Below, piece after piece: positions 1 to 7,701 of a DNA stretch of 64,000 nt; position 1 is the first letter of the stretch, and each line of letters opens with the position of its first letter. The stretch is from DASUPK01 sp963831605 (lineage in GTDB: Bacteria; Actinomycetota; Thermoleophilia; Solirubrobacterales; 70-9), in contig CAWHQR010000002.1 in NCBI GenBank assembly GCA_963831605.1, positions 62,001-126,000 on the forward strand, written 5' to 3'. A model generated the notes under the pieces. It did not search any database. It saw only the letters and a list, made by a program, of their open reading frames with translations, and was not told where the DNA came from. The position numbers and the translations under genes were made by a program.

Positions 1-87
1 GTCGATCTGATCCGTGTCTACCGCACCTTCCACACCGCCCGCGAGCCCTTCCGCTCCGAGAGCGAGCGGCTCGAAGCCGATGGCTGA
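1..87 (+). CDS. 3' end of an upstream gene, probably another hydrogenase subunit (partial)
   Basis: Frame 1 is open from the first base to a TGA at 85-87 and gives 28 residues beginning VDLIRVYRTF. The stop lies inside the first codons of the hydrogenase large-subunit gene (ATG at 80), an 8-nt overlap typical of translationally coupled subunits. In group 3 [NiFe]-hydrogenase operons the gene just before the large subunit is usually the small, FeS-carrying subunit, so that is the likeliest identity. The fragment carries no recognisable motif and the assignment rests on position only. Confidence 0.45.
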   Translation, partial: VDLIRVYRTFHTAREPFRSESERLEADG

Positions 88-1381
88 GAACGGCGAGACC
101 CGGACGATTCGCACGAACGCGCTCGCGCGCGTTGAGGGCGAGGGGGCGATGAAGGTCCGGATCCGGGACGGGCACGTGGAGGAGGTCGAGCTCCAGATCT
201 ACGAGCCGCCGCGCTTCTTCGAGGCCTTCCTGCGCGGTCGCGACTTCAAGGAGGCGCCCGACATCACGGCGCGCATTTGCGGCATCTGCCCGGTCGCCTA
301 CATGACCAGCGCCTTCAATGCGATGGAGGATGCGATCGGCGTCGAGGTGGACGAGCAGGTTCACAAGCTGCGCCGGCTCATGTACTGCGGGGAGTGGGTC
401 GAGTCGCACGCCCTTCATGTCTTCCTGCTCCATGCTCCTGATTTCCTGGGCTTCGAGTCGGCCTGGGCGATGGCCCGCGACCACCGGGAGGTGGTGGAGG
501 GCGGGCTGAAGATCAAGACGATGGGCAACGGGTTGCTACGGGCGGTCGGCGGCCGGGCGATCCACCCGGTCAACGTCCGCGTAGGCGGGTTCTACAAGGC
601 ACCTGCCAAGGCGGATCTGGAGGCGCTGGTGCCCGACTTGGAGGAGGCGAGAGAGTTGGCGCGCAAATCGGTGGCCTGGGTGGCTGCTCTCGACTTCCCT
701 GACTTCGAACAGGACTACGAGTTCGTCGCTCTCCGCCATCCCGATCGGTATGCGATCGAGGACGGGCGACTCGTCTCGAGCGCCGGGCTCGACATCGGGC
801 CCGGCGAGTACGAGGAGCACTTTGTCGAGGAGCAGGTCCCGCACTCGACGGCACTGCATTCGCGGACCGCTGACGGGGGCACCTACTTCCTCGGGCCGAT
901 GGCGCGCTACTCGCTCAACTCCGCGCAGCTCTCAGATGTGGCGCGCGAGGCGGCGGAGCGGGCGGGCCTGGGGGACGCGTGCCGGAACCCGTTCAAGTCG
1001 ATCATCGTCCGCGCCGTCGAGATTCTCTACGCCCTCGACGAGGCACTTCGCCTGATCGCGGACTACGAGCCGCCCGATGTCCCGGCCACGGAGATGGAGC
1101 CGAAGGCCGCGGTCGGGACGGGGTGGAGCGAGGCCCCGCGCGGGATGATTTGGCACCGCTATCGCCTCGAGGACGATGGCTCGATCGCGGAAGCGCGGAT
1201 CGTGCCACCGACCTCCCAGAACCAGGCTCGGATCGAGCAGGATCTGCTGGAGTTCGTCCGGCCGCGCGTCGACCTTCCCGACGATCGCCTGCAGTGGGAA
1301 TGTGAGCAGGCGATCCGCAACTACGATCCGTGCATCAGCTGCTCGACCCACTTCCTCAAGCTCGACATGCACAGGACGTGA
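80..1381 (+). CDS. [NiFe]-hydrogenase large (alpha) subunit
   Basis: This is the catalytic large subunit of a cytoplasmic, group 3-like [NiFe]-hydrogenase, which holds the Ni-Fe site for H2 oxidation or evolution. The N-terminal nickel motif RICGIC is at residues 65-70 and the C-terminal motif DPCISC is at 416-421. It is followed by STH and a nine-residue tail (FLKLDMHRT), the part a maturation endopeptidase normally removes after the His. Length (433 aa) fits the family. The ATG at 80 is preferred because it overlaps the upstream stop; an in-frame GTG at 14 would add 22 low-complexity Ser/Pro/Ala residues inside the previous gene. The maturation protease follows 3 nt downstream. The subgroup (3b versus 3d) cannot be fixed without the missing subunits. 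Confidence 0.93.
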   Translation: MAENGETRTIRTNALARVEGEGAMKVRIRDGHVEEVELQIYEPPRFFEAFLRGRDFKEAPDITARICGICPVAYMTSAFNAMEDAIGVEVDEQVHKLRRLMYCGEWVESHALHVFLLHAPDFLGFESAWAMARDHREVVEGGLKIKTMGNGLLRAVGGRAIHPVNVRVGGFYKAPAKADLEALVPDLEEARELARKSVAWVAALDFPDFEQDYEFVALRHPDRYAIEDGRLVSSAGLDIGPGEYEEHFVEEQVPHSTALHSRTADGGTYFLGPMARYSLNSAQLSDVAREAAERAGLGDACRNPFKSIIVRAVEILYALDEALRLIADYEPPDVPATEMEPKAAVGTGWSEAPRGMIWHRYRLEDDGSIAEARIVPPTSQNQARIEQDLLEFVRPRVDLPDDRLQWECEQAIRNYDPCISCSTHFLKLDMHRT

Positions 1382-1384
1382 TCG

Positions 1385-2056
1385 ATGACGTTCACCAGGC
1401 ACTTCATCCACCGCGAGTCGAAGCCCCTCGACCCGGAGTTCCTGCAGGAAGAGCGACGCTTTCTTGACCGGCAGCGAGAATCGCTGAGACTGATGGAAAG
1501 GCACCGGGAACAACTGGATCGCGACGTCAAGTCGGCGCGCCACAGGGCTCACGAGCTGGGCATCTCGCTGAACCACGCGCCGGAATCCGGCTATCGGGCG
1601 TGGCTGGCATTGATCGGCGTCGGCAACCGGTTCCGGCGCGACGATGGCGCAGGCCTGGAGGTTGCAGCGCGACTGCGCGCCGCCAAACCACCGGGTTGCC
1701 GGATCCTCGAGGAGCGAGCCGAGCCGGTCTCGCTGGTCGAAGACTTCGCGCTGGTCAAGGAGGCGTTGGTGGTCGACGCGGTGAGCTCCGGCTCTGAGCC
1801 GGGAACGCTTCATCGCTTTGACGCCACCGCAGAGCCACTACCCGTCGAGCTTTTCAACTCGTCGACCCATGCGCTTGGAGTTGCCGACGCCGTCGAATTG
1901 GCCCGGGAGCTCAATCGCCTCCCTCCCCGTCTCGCCGTCTACGGGATCGAGGGCGAGAGCTTCGAGGAGGGTGAGGGGCTCTCGCCGGCCGTCGAGGCGA
2001 CGGTCGATTCGCTTGTCGCCGAGCTCTGCGACGAGCTCAGCGCGCATCCGGCCTGA
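1385..2056 (+). CDS. Hydrogenase maturation protease (HybD/HycI family) with N-terminal extension
   Basis: This is an endopeptidase of the HybD/HycI family that clips the C-terminal tail of the nickel-loaded large subunit encoded 3 nt upstream. The family signature GVGNRFRRDDGAG begins at residue 78, with the DDG at 85-87, followed by a VVDAV strand, a Ser-Ser-Thr-His segment and YGIEGESF, all in the expected order. The usual protein is about 150-170 aa. This one has 223 aa because of an extra 70 residues at the N-terminus, rich in Arg, Glu and Leu and predicted helical or coiled-coil. The extension may be a docking arm; its function is unknown. The gene converges with the acyl-CoA synthetase gene, leaving only 17 nt. 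Confidence 0.88.
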   Translation: MTFTRHFIHRESKPLDPEFLQEERRFLDRQRESLRLMERHREQLDRDVKSARHRAHELGISLNHAPESGYRAWLALIGVGNRFRRDDGAGLEVAARLRAAKPPGCRILEERAEPVSLVEDFALVKEALVVDAVSSGSEPGTLHRFDATAEPLPVELFNSSTHALGVADAVELARELNRLPPRLAVYGIEGESFEEGEGLSPAVEATVDSLVAELCDELSAHPA

Positions 2057-2073
2057 AACAGCGCCTCGGCCGG

Positions 2074-4797
2074 CTAGCTCCAGGTCGCCGGCCACGGCCG
2101 CCGCGGCGGAGTGCTCGTCACGCTGATGCGCAGGTCGACCGCGATCGCGCCCGCGGGCCCGGCCAGCACGGGGTTGAGGTCAAGCTCGGCGATTTCGTGG
2201 TGGGTGTCGACCAGCGCGCCCACGCGCAGCAGGAGCTCCAGGAGAGCTTCGAGGTCCACCTCGGGGCTCCCGCGAAACCCTGTCAGCAGCGGAAAGGTGG
2301 CCAGGGAGCGCAGCATCTCATTGGCCTCGTCCCGGGCGATCGGGCAGATCCGCACGGAGACGTCCTTGAGGAGCTCGGCCTGCGTGCCTCCAGCCCCACA
2401 GGCGAGCACGGGGCCGAACGTCGCGTCATGGACGACGCCGACCAGCAGCTCGACGCCAGAGTCGACCATCGCTTGCACGATGAAGTCCTGTCGGTCCGCG
2501 CCGGCGCGGGCGATTGCAGCGTCCATCTCCTCGGCGGCGCGAGCAACCTCTGCGTTTCCAATCAGGCCGCTGCGAACGGCGCCCATCTCGGTCTTGTGAA
2601 GCAGACCCGGTCCCTGCGCCTTCAGCACCACCGGTCCACTGAGTTCATCGGCAGCCTGGCCGGCCTGCTCGGGGGTGGAGACCAGGCGCCATTTCGGGAT
2701 CGCGATCTCGTAGCACTGAAGGAGGCGGGCGGCCTCGTCGAACCCAAGCCAGCCACCCCCACCCCGGAGCGCGTCGGCGATCACCGCCGCTGCTTCCTCG
2801 GTGCGGATGTCGTCGAACTCGGGTGGTTCCTGCGACGGGCGACTGCGCCAAGTGACGTGACGCATGACCTTGCCGAGAGTCCTGGCCGCGTCCTCCGGGT
2901 ACTGATAGGTGGGGACGCCGCTTCCGGCCGCCCCAACTTGATCCTGAGCAGACATGAATACGGCCTGGACCGGGATCTTCCGTGGCATCTCCTGGACCGC
3001 CGAACGAATCGCCTCAGCGACATCCGCAGTTCGTATCAGCAAAGGCCGGATGAAGATCACGATCAGTGCGTCGATCCCGTCCCAGTCGCCGAGGGCGCGG
3101 ATGGTCGCTCGGTATTGCTCCGCAGTCGCCGTGGCGATCATGTCCACCGGGTTGAGCAGGCCGGCCTCGGCCGGCAGGAGCGCGGCAAGGCGGTCTCGCA
3201 CGGCATGCGGAATCTCGGGAACCTCGAGACCCGCAGCCTCGCACGCGTCCGCGCACATGATTCCGGGGCCGCCCGCGTTGGTGACGATCCCGACCCGGGG
3301 GCCACCCGGCAGAGGCTGGTTCTCGAGCAATGAGGCGACGTCGAGTAGCTCGGCCAGGCTGTCGGTCCGGATGACACCGGCCTGATCGAAGAGGGCGTCG
3401 ACGGTGACGTCCGAGGCCGCCAGCAGGGCCCCGGTATGCGAGCTCGTGGCGCGTTCCCCTGCGGCCGAGCGGCCGCTCTTGACGACCACGATCGGTATTT
3501 CCCGCCCAAGCCTCCTGGCGACGCGCGAGAAGCGCCGGGGATCACTGAACGACTCGATGTACAGCAGGGCCACCCGGGTGGCGTCGTCGGCCTCCCAGTA
3601 CTCGAGGAAATCATTGGCGGTGATGTCGGCGCGGTTGCCGATCGAGGCGAAGGCCGAAACGCCGATCCCGCGGTCGCTGGCGAGGTCGATCAGGGCAAGC
3701 CCCAGGGCCCCGCTCTGAGAAGCGAAGCCGACGTGCCCGCGAGGCGGACTTCCCGGAGCGAAAGTCACGTTCAACTGTGAATGCTCGGCCGTGTTCAGAA
3801 TTCCGAGGCAGTTCGGCCCGACCAGCCGCATTCCGGCAGCCCTGCAGACCTCGACCAACTCGCGCTGGAGTTCGGCGCCGGCCGGCCCGGTCTCAGAAAA
3901 GCCCGCCGAGATCACCACCACGGCCGGGACTCCGCTGCTCGCACACTCGCGGGCAACCCCGATCACGGCGGGCGCCGGGACGGCGATCACCGCAAGGTCC
4001 ACGTCATCCGGGACATCGGCGATGCTCGGGTAAGCCCGAACCGACTGCACCACGTCGGCCGAGGGATTCACCGGATAGACGACACCTTCAAAGCCCGACT
4101 CCAGCGCGTTTTGGAAGAGCTGGCCGCCCACGGTTCCGTGCTGGCGCGAAGCACCGATCACCGCGACTGCCCGCGGCTCCAGGAACGGTCGAATCGCGGC
4201 CTGCGCCGCCAGCCGGTCTCGTTCCTCGAAGCGCGTGATCGCTTCGCCGGAGAACGAGGTTGGCAGCTCAATGTGGATCGATCCCGGTTGTGACGACGTC
4301 TCGACCGGGAATCCGCTCTCTCGAAAGACCTCGATCATTCGGTGGTTGTCCGGCATCACCTCCGCTGTGAACACGGAGATCCCGTTGTCCTGTGCGACCT
4401 CCGCCAGGTGGGCAAGCAGCAGAGTTCCCAGCCCGAATCCCTGCAGGTCCTGGGCGATTGTGAATGCGATCTCGGCCTCTCCAGGGCGGCCGGTGAAGTA
4501 GTTCCCCTGAGCGACAACATCGTCGTTAGCGCCACGGACGGCGATCAAGCCATACATCCGCGAGTAATCGACATCCACCATCAAGCGGGCGGCTGCCTTC
4601 AGGTCGGTGCCGGTGGAGAAGAACCGGAACATGCGCGAACCCTGGTCGAGTCCCTCGAGGAACCTCAGCATCGCGTCTTCGTCCTCGGCCCGGACGGGAC
4701 GGACGCGAACAGTCGAGCCGTCGCGGAGTGCCACGTCCGCCTCCCGGTGGGCCGGATAACCGTTCTTGCGGGTGGGCTCGGCTGCCTTGTCAGTCAA
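2074..4797 (-). CDS. GNAT / ADP-forming acyl-CoA synthetase fusion (Pat-like)
   Basis: This 907-residue fusion has a GNAT acetyltransferase domain (about 1-180; acetyl-CoA loop QGFGLGTLL at 119-127), a CoA-binding Rossmann domain (AVAVIGAS near 210), a succinyl-CoA-ligase-like domain and a C-terminal ATP-grasp domain (from about 690, ending ELDLNPVLAG). The same architecture occurs in actinobacterial protein acetyltransferases of the PatA type and in predicted ADP-forming acetyl-CoA ligases. The ligase-like part retains an SHTGA segment and the ATP-grasp part a LLHKTEMGAV segment, where family phospho-transfer histidines lie, so the ligase may be active rather than only a sensor. The start is a TTG at 4797, 7 nt after a TAGCCT hexamer, and the gene is divergent from efp. 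It acts in the cytoplasm, in acetate/acyl-CoA metabolism or lysine acylation. Confidence 0.85.
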   Translation of the reverse strand: MTDKAAEPTRKNGYPAHREADVALRDGSTVRVRPVRAEDEDAMLRFLEGLDQGSRMFRFFSTGTDLKAAARLMVDVDYSRMYGLIAVRGANDDVVAQGNYFTGRPGEAEIAFTIAQDLQGFGLGTLLLAHLAEVAQDNGISVFTAEVMPDNHRMIEVFRESGFPVETSSQPGSIHIELPTSFSGEAITRFEERDRLAAQAAIRPFLEPRAVAVIGASRQHGTVGGQLFQNALESGFEGVVYPVNPSADVVQSVRAYPSIADVPDDVDLAVIAVPAPAVIGVARECASSGVPAVVVISAGFSETGPAGAELQRELVEVCRAAGMRLVGPNCLGILNTAEHSQLNVTFAPGSPPRGHVGFASQSGALGLALIDLASDRGIGVSAFASIGNRADITANDFLEYWEADDATRVALLYIESFSDPRRFSRVARRLGREIPIVVVKSGRSAAGERATSSHTGALLAASDVTVDALFDQAGVIRTDSLAELLDVASLLENQPLPGGPRVGIVTNAGGPGIMCADACEAAGLEVPEIPHAVRDRLAALLPAEAGLLNPVDMIATATAEQYRATIRALGDWDGIDALIVIFIRPLLIRTADVAEAIRSAVQEMPRKIPVQAVFMSAQDQVGAAGSGVPTYQYPEDAARTLGKVMRHVTWRSRPSQEPPEFDDIRTEEAAAVIADALRGGGGWLGFDEAARLLQCYEIAIPKWRLVSTPEQAGQAADELSGPVVLKAQGPGLLHKTEMGAVRSGLIGNAEVARAAEEMDAAIARAGADRQDFIVQAMVDSGVELLVGVVHDATFGPVLACGAGGTQAELLKDVSVRICPIARDEANEMLRSLATFPLLTGFRGSPEVDLEALLELLLRVGALVDTHHEIAELDLNPVLAGPAGAIAVDLRISVTSTPPRRPWPATWS

Positions 4798-4804
4798 CCC
4801 GCCA

Positions 4805-4810
4805 AGGCTA
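4805..4810 (-). promoter_or_regulatory. -10-like TAGCCT of the GNAT-acyl-CoA synthetase gene
   Basis: The minus strand reads TAGCCT, 7 nt, then the TTG start at 4797. There is no room for a Shine-Dalgarno site, so the transcript would be leaderless or nearly so. Confidence 0.5.
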
Positions 4811-4829
4811 ACCTCGATCGCCAGGCGGC

Positions 4830-4835
4830 TAGCCT
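4830..4835 (+). promoter_or_regulatory. -10-like TAGCCT of efp
   Basis: TAGCCT is followed by 9 nt and the GTG start of efp at 4845. No Shine-Dalgarno sequence lies in between, which supports a leaderless efp mRNA. Confidence 0.5.
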
Positions 4836-4844
4836 TGGCGGTTC

Positions 4845-5405
4845 GTGATTTCGACGAACCAATTCAAGAACGGCACACACATCGAGGTCGACGGCAGGAT
4901 CTTCCGGATCGTCGAGTTCCAGCACGTCAAGCCAGGCAAGGGGGGCGCCTTCGTGCGCTCGAAGCTCAAGCGGGTCGATGATGGGGCCGTGATCGACAAG
5001 ACCTTCAAGGCCGGCGAGAAGTTCAGGCCGGTGCGCACCGAGAATCGCAAGATGCAGTTCCTCTACGACTCGGGCAACGCCGCCGTCTTCATGGACAACC
5101 AGAGCTATGACCAGGTCGAGATCCCGAAGTCCGTCGTGGGCGACGCCCTGAAGTGGGTGCCGCCGAACTCCGACGTCGAGCTGCTCTTCGTCGACGAGCG
5201 TCCCGCGGGCGCCCAGCCGCCCAGCGCGGTGGACCTGGCGATCACCCAGACCGATCCAGGCCTGAAGGGCGACACCGCGTCGGGCGGCGGCACCAAGCCT
5301 GCGACGCTCGAGACCGGCGTGGTGGTCCAGGTACCCCTCTTCATCGAGGAGGGCGAGCGGGTGCGAGTCGACACCCGCAGCGGCGAGTACGTCTCCCGGG
5401 CGTAG
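4845..5405 (+). CDS. efp: Translation elongation factor P
   Basis: EF-P binds ribosomes stalled on polyproline and helps peptide-bond formation. The 186-residue product has the normal three-domain length. Domain I carries the KPGKGGAF loop with Lys32 at its tip, the position that is modified in many bacteria. The C-terminal OB domain ends with ERVRVDTRSGEYVSRA, matching the family end DTRTGEYxxR. The GTG start at 4845 gives the standard MISTNQFKNG N-terminus and leaves almost no leader. nusB follows 9 nt after the stop, the usual efp-nusB pairing. Confidence 0.97.
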   Translation: MISTNQFKNGTHIEVDGRIFRIVEFQHVKPGKGGAFVRSKLKRVDDGAVIDKTFKAGEKFRPVRTENRKMQFLYDSGNAAVFMDNQSYDQVEIPKSVVGDALKWVPPNSDVELLFVDERPAGAQPPSAVDLAITQTDPGLKGDTASGGGTKPATLETGVVVQVPLFIEEGERVRVDTRSGEYVSRA

Positions 5406-5408
5406 TCT
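5403..5408 (+). promoter_or_regulatory. -10-like TAGTCT of nusB
   Basis: TAGTCT begins with the efp stop codon and is followed by 6 nt and the ATG of nusB at 5415. It would let nusB be transcribed leaderless in addition to readthrough from efp. Confidence 0.4.
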
Positions 5409-5414
5409 CGGGTC

Positions 5415-5795
5415 ATGAAGCGATCAGACCAGCGGCGAGACGCCGTCTTCGCGCTCTACCAGCACGAGGTCACCAGGCGTCCGCTCGATGACCTGCTTGA
5501 TGGCGCAAGGCCGTTCTCGCGCGAGCTCGCCGAGGCGGTCGAGGCCAACAGGCCCGAGCTGGACGAGTTGATCGCCAAGCACTCGAAGGGCTGGGCACTG
5601 TCGCGGATCGCGCCGCTCGAGGGCAGCATCATGCGGACCGCCCTGTACGAGGCACTCCACGAGGACGAGGTGCCGGTGGAGGTCGCCATCGACGAGGCCG
5701 TCGAGCTTGCCAAGGAGTACTGCGGCGCGGACGCGCCGGGATTCGTCAACGGGATCCTGGGCGCGGCCCTGGCGGAGCGAGGCGCCGCGGGCTGA
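5415..5795 (+). CDS. nusB: Transcription antitermination factor NusB
   Basis: NusB binds boxA RNA together with S10 during rRNA transcription. The 126-residue all-helical protein has the family features: the N-terminal RRDAVFALYQHEV helix, a central region ending SRIAPLEGSIMRTALYE, and the C-terminal PVEVAIDEAVELAKEY segment followed by FVNGILGA. Its TGA overlaps the ATG of the next gene (TGATG at 5793-5797), so the HAD phosphatase is translationally coupled to it. Confidence 0.95.
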   Translation: MKRSDQRRDAVFALYQHEVTRRPLDDLLDGARPFSRELAEAVEANRPELDELIAKHSKGWALSRIAPLEGSIMRTALYEALHEDEVPVEVAIDEAVELAKEYCGADAPGFVNGILGAALAERGAAG

Positions 5796-6577
5796 TGGCC
5801 GCCTCGATCGAGGGTGTGGAGGGGCTCCTCCTCGACCTCAGCGGGGTGATCTACGTTCAGGACGAGGCCGTGCCCGGTGCCGCCCAGGCGCTCGAAGGCT
5901 TCCGTTCGGAGGGCCTGCCGATCCGCCTGGTCACCAATACGACGATGCGGCCGCGCCGGACGATCCTCGAGCGCCTGGATCGGCTCGGGATCGAGGCCGA
6001 CCCGGCGGAGCTGATCACGCCGGCGACCCTCGCGAAGCGCCGCTGCGAGGAGGCGGGCTACGAGTCCGTCGCCCTGGTCGTCCTGGACGAGCTGCGGGAG
6101 GACCTGCGGGGTCTCGAGCAGAGGGGCGACTCCGCCGACGCCGTGATCGTGGGCGACCTGGGGGACCGATGGGACTACGAGGTGCTCAACCGCGCCTTCC
6201 GCAGCCTGATGGACGGCGCCGAGCTGATCGCGCTCCAGAAGAACCGCTACTGGGAGACTGCCGAGGGACTCTCGCTCGATGCGGGCCCGTTCGTCGCCGC
6301 ACTCGAGTATGCGACGCGGCGTGAAGCGGAGGTGATGGGAAAGCCCTCCCCGGCCTTCTTCGAGCTCGCGCTCGGGGAACTCGGCGTCTCCGTGGGCCAC
6401 GCGGCGATGGTGGGAGACGACGTCGAGGCGGACGTCGGGGGAGCGATGGATGCAGGCCTGGCTGGGATCCTCGTTCGAACCGGCAAGTACCGCGACGATC
6501 TGGTCCACGACTCCGGCATCGAGCCGACCGCGACGGTCGACTCGATCGCCGACGTGCCCGGTCTTCTCGGCCGGTAG
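5795..6577 (+). CDS. HAD-IIA phosphatase, LHPP-like
   Basis: This is a 260-residue class IIA HAD hydrolase. Motif I reads LLLDLSGVIY (residues 11-20), so the second acidic position of the usual DxD is Ser16. The same DxS variant is typical of the LHPP (phospholysine phosphohistidine inorganic pyrophosphate phosphatase) subgroup, so this is probably a subgroup trait and not damage. Motif II is VTNTTMRPR, motif III the Lys of MGKPSPAFFELAL, and motif IV MVGDDVEADVGGAM. Substrate is unknown; phosphorylated small molecules or phospho-amino acids are likely. It sits between nusB and xseB, a place where xseA is often found. Confidence 0.85.
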   Translation: MAASIEGVEGLLLDLSGVIYVQDEAVPGAAQALEGFRSEGLPIRLVTNTTMRPRRTILERLDRLGIEADPAELITPATLAKRRCEEAGYESVALVVLDELREDLRGLEQRGDSADAVIVGDLGDRWDYEVLNRAFRSLMDGAELIALQKNRYWETAEGLSLDAGPFVAALEYATRREAEVMGKPSPAFFELALGELGVSVGHAAMVGDDVEADVGGAMDAGLAGILVRTGKYRDDLVHDSGIEPTATVDSIADVPGLLGR

Positions 6578-6578
6578 C

Positions 6579-6584
6579 TAGCAT
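6579..6584 (+). promoter_or_regulatory. -10-like TAGCAT before xseB
   Basis: TAGCAT is followed by 8 nt and ATG 6593. It lies directly after the stop of the HAD gene and could start a leaderless xseB-ispA-dxs transcript. Confidence 0.45.
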
Positions 6585-6592
6585 CGCGCCCG

Positions 6593-6796
6593 ATGGAAGC
6601 CGAATCGACCGGCGGCGGCGCCCAGGAGCTGGAGCGCATCACCGCAAGGCTTGAGCAGCTTGCGGCGAAGCTCGAGGGTGATATCGACGACGAGCACGCC
6701 GCCGAGCTCGTCCGGGAGGCCTCCGAGCTCGCCTCGCAGGCGGGCCGCGCGGTCGAGGGCGCCCTGCGCGGCGCCTCGGGCTCGCCGAGGGACTGA
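6593..6796 (+). CDS. xseB: Probable exodeoxyribonuclease VII small subunit
   Basis: This 67-residue acidic helical protein has the pattern of XseB: ELERITARLEQLAAKLEG in the position of the family's alternating Leu/Glu first helix, then a second helix ending in REASELASQAGRAVE. XseB joins XseA to degrade single-stranded DNA. Position supports the call, since xseB immediately precedes ispA and dxs in many bacteria (8 nt to ispA here). The sequence match is weak and xseA is not in the window, so another small coiled-coil protein remains possible. Confidence 0.6.
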   Translation: MEAESTGGGAQELERITARLEQLAAKLEGDIDDEHAAELVREASELASQAGRAVEGALRGASGSPRD

Positions 6797-6804
6797 GCCC
6801 CCGA

Positions 6805-7701
6805 ATGGACGAGTACCCCGAGGACCTTCGGGAGCTGGTCGATCGCTACCTGACCCGCCTCAGCTTCTCCGAGACCCCGGCGACTGCGGGACTGGCCGAG
6901 GCGATGCGCTACTCGCTGCTTGCCGGCGGCAAGCGGATCCGGCCGGTTCTGGCGCTTGCCACGGCTCGCTCCATCGGGCTCGATCCGGAAAGCGTTCTGC
7001 CCGCCGCGGCGACGATCGAGCTGATCCACACCTATTCGCTCATCCACGACGACCTTCCGGCGATGGACGACGATGAGCTGCGCCGTGGAATGCCGACCTC
7101 GCACGTCAAATACGGCGAGAACGTCGCCATCCTTGCCGGCGACGGCCTCTTCGCCGAGGCGATGCGCCTCTTCACCGGGAAGCAGGAGGGAGAGCCGGCC
7201 GCGGTACTCGGCGCGCTTGCCGAGCTCACCGCCGCGACCGGGGTCGGGGGGATGGTTGGGGGTCAGTACATCGACGTCACCGAGTTCGACGCAGGTGGGC
7301 CGGGAGCAGGGGGGGAGGTCGACTCCGAGCTCCTGCGCGAGATGCATTCCCTCAAAACTGGGCGATTGATCGCATCCAGCGTGGGCGTCGTATTGGCATT
7401 GGGTGAGACGCCAGAAGGTGAGACAATTCCGTACCGCCGTTTTGCCGATGAGCTCGGCGTGCTGTTCCAGATTGTCGACGACATTCTCGACGTGACCGGA
7501 TCGGACGAAGAGCTGGGCAAGCCAAGCGGAAGCGACGAGAGACACGGCAAGCTCACATATGTGAGCGCGTTTGGCCTCGATAGGGCTCGCGAGCTAGCCT
7601 CTCAGTCGCATCGCAAGGCACGGGAAGCGCTCGACGAGACGGACGCGAAGACCGATGACCTTGCTCGGATCACGGACTTCATTCACACCAGGCACACGTG
7701 A
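6805..7701 (+). CDS. ispA: Polyprenyl diphosphate synthase (FPP/GGPP synthase)
   Basis: This trans-prenyltransferase condenses DMAPP with IPP to short-chain prenyl diphosphates. The first Asp-rich motif DDLPAMDDD is at residues 82-90 and the second, QIVDDILDVTG, near 230. The KRIRPVLA segment (43-50) binds IPP. The 298-residue length is standard. Product chain length cannot be told from sequence alone. The gene overlaps dxs as TGATG, so precursor synthesis (Dxs) and chain extension are coupled in one operon. Confidence 0.93.
   Translation: MDEYPEDLRELVDRYLTRLSFSETPATAGLAEAMRYSLLAGGKRIRPVLALATARSIGLDPESVLPAAATIELIHTYSLIHDDLPAMDDDELRRGMPTSHVKYGENVAILAGDGLFAEAMRLFTGKQEGEPAAVLGALAELTAATGVGGMVGGQYIDVTEFDAGGPGAGGEVDSELLREMHSLKTGRLIASSVGVVLALGETPEGETIPYRRFADELGVLFQIVDDILDVTGSDEELGKPSGSDERHGKLTYVSAFGLDRARELASQSHRKAREALDETDAKTDDLARITDFIHTRHT

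Larger units (their letters stand above)
4801..4839. promoter_or_regulatory. Perfect 10-bp inverted repeat carrying both divergent -10 boxes
   Basis: GCCAAGGCTA (4801-4810) and TAGCCTTGGC (4830-4839) are exact inverted copies separated by 19 bp. Each arm contains a TAGCCT hexamer pointing outward, toward the TTG of the synthetase gene on one side and the GTG of efp on the other. The arrangement could be a shared operator or just two matching leaderless promoters. Confidence 0.55.

Noticed and set aside
14..79. GTG at 14 as start of the hydrogenase large subunit
   Set aside because: It would add low-complexity Ser/Pro/Ala residues overlapping the upstream gene; the ATG at 80 overlaps the upstream stop exactly.
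5811..5854. Loss of the second Asp in motif I of the HAD phosphatase as a sign of an inactive enzyme
   Set aside because: The DxS variant is typical of the LHPP subgroup, so it is not evidence of decay.
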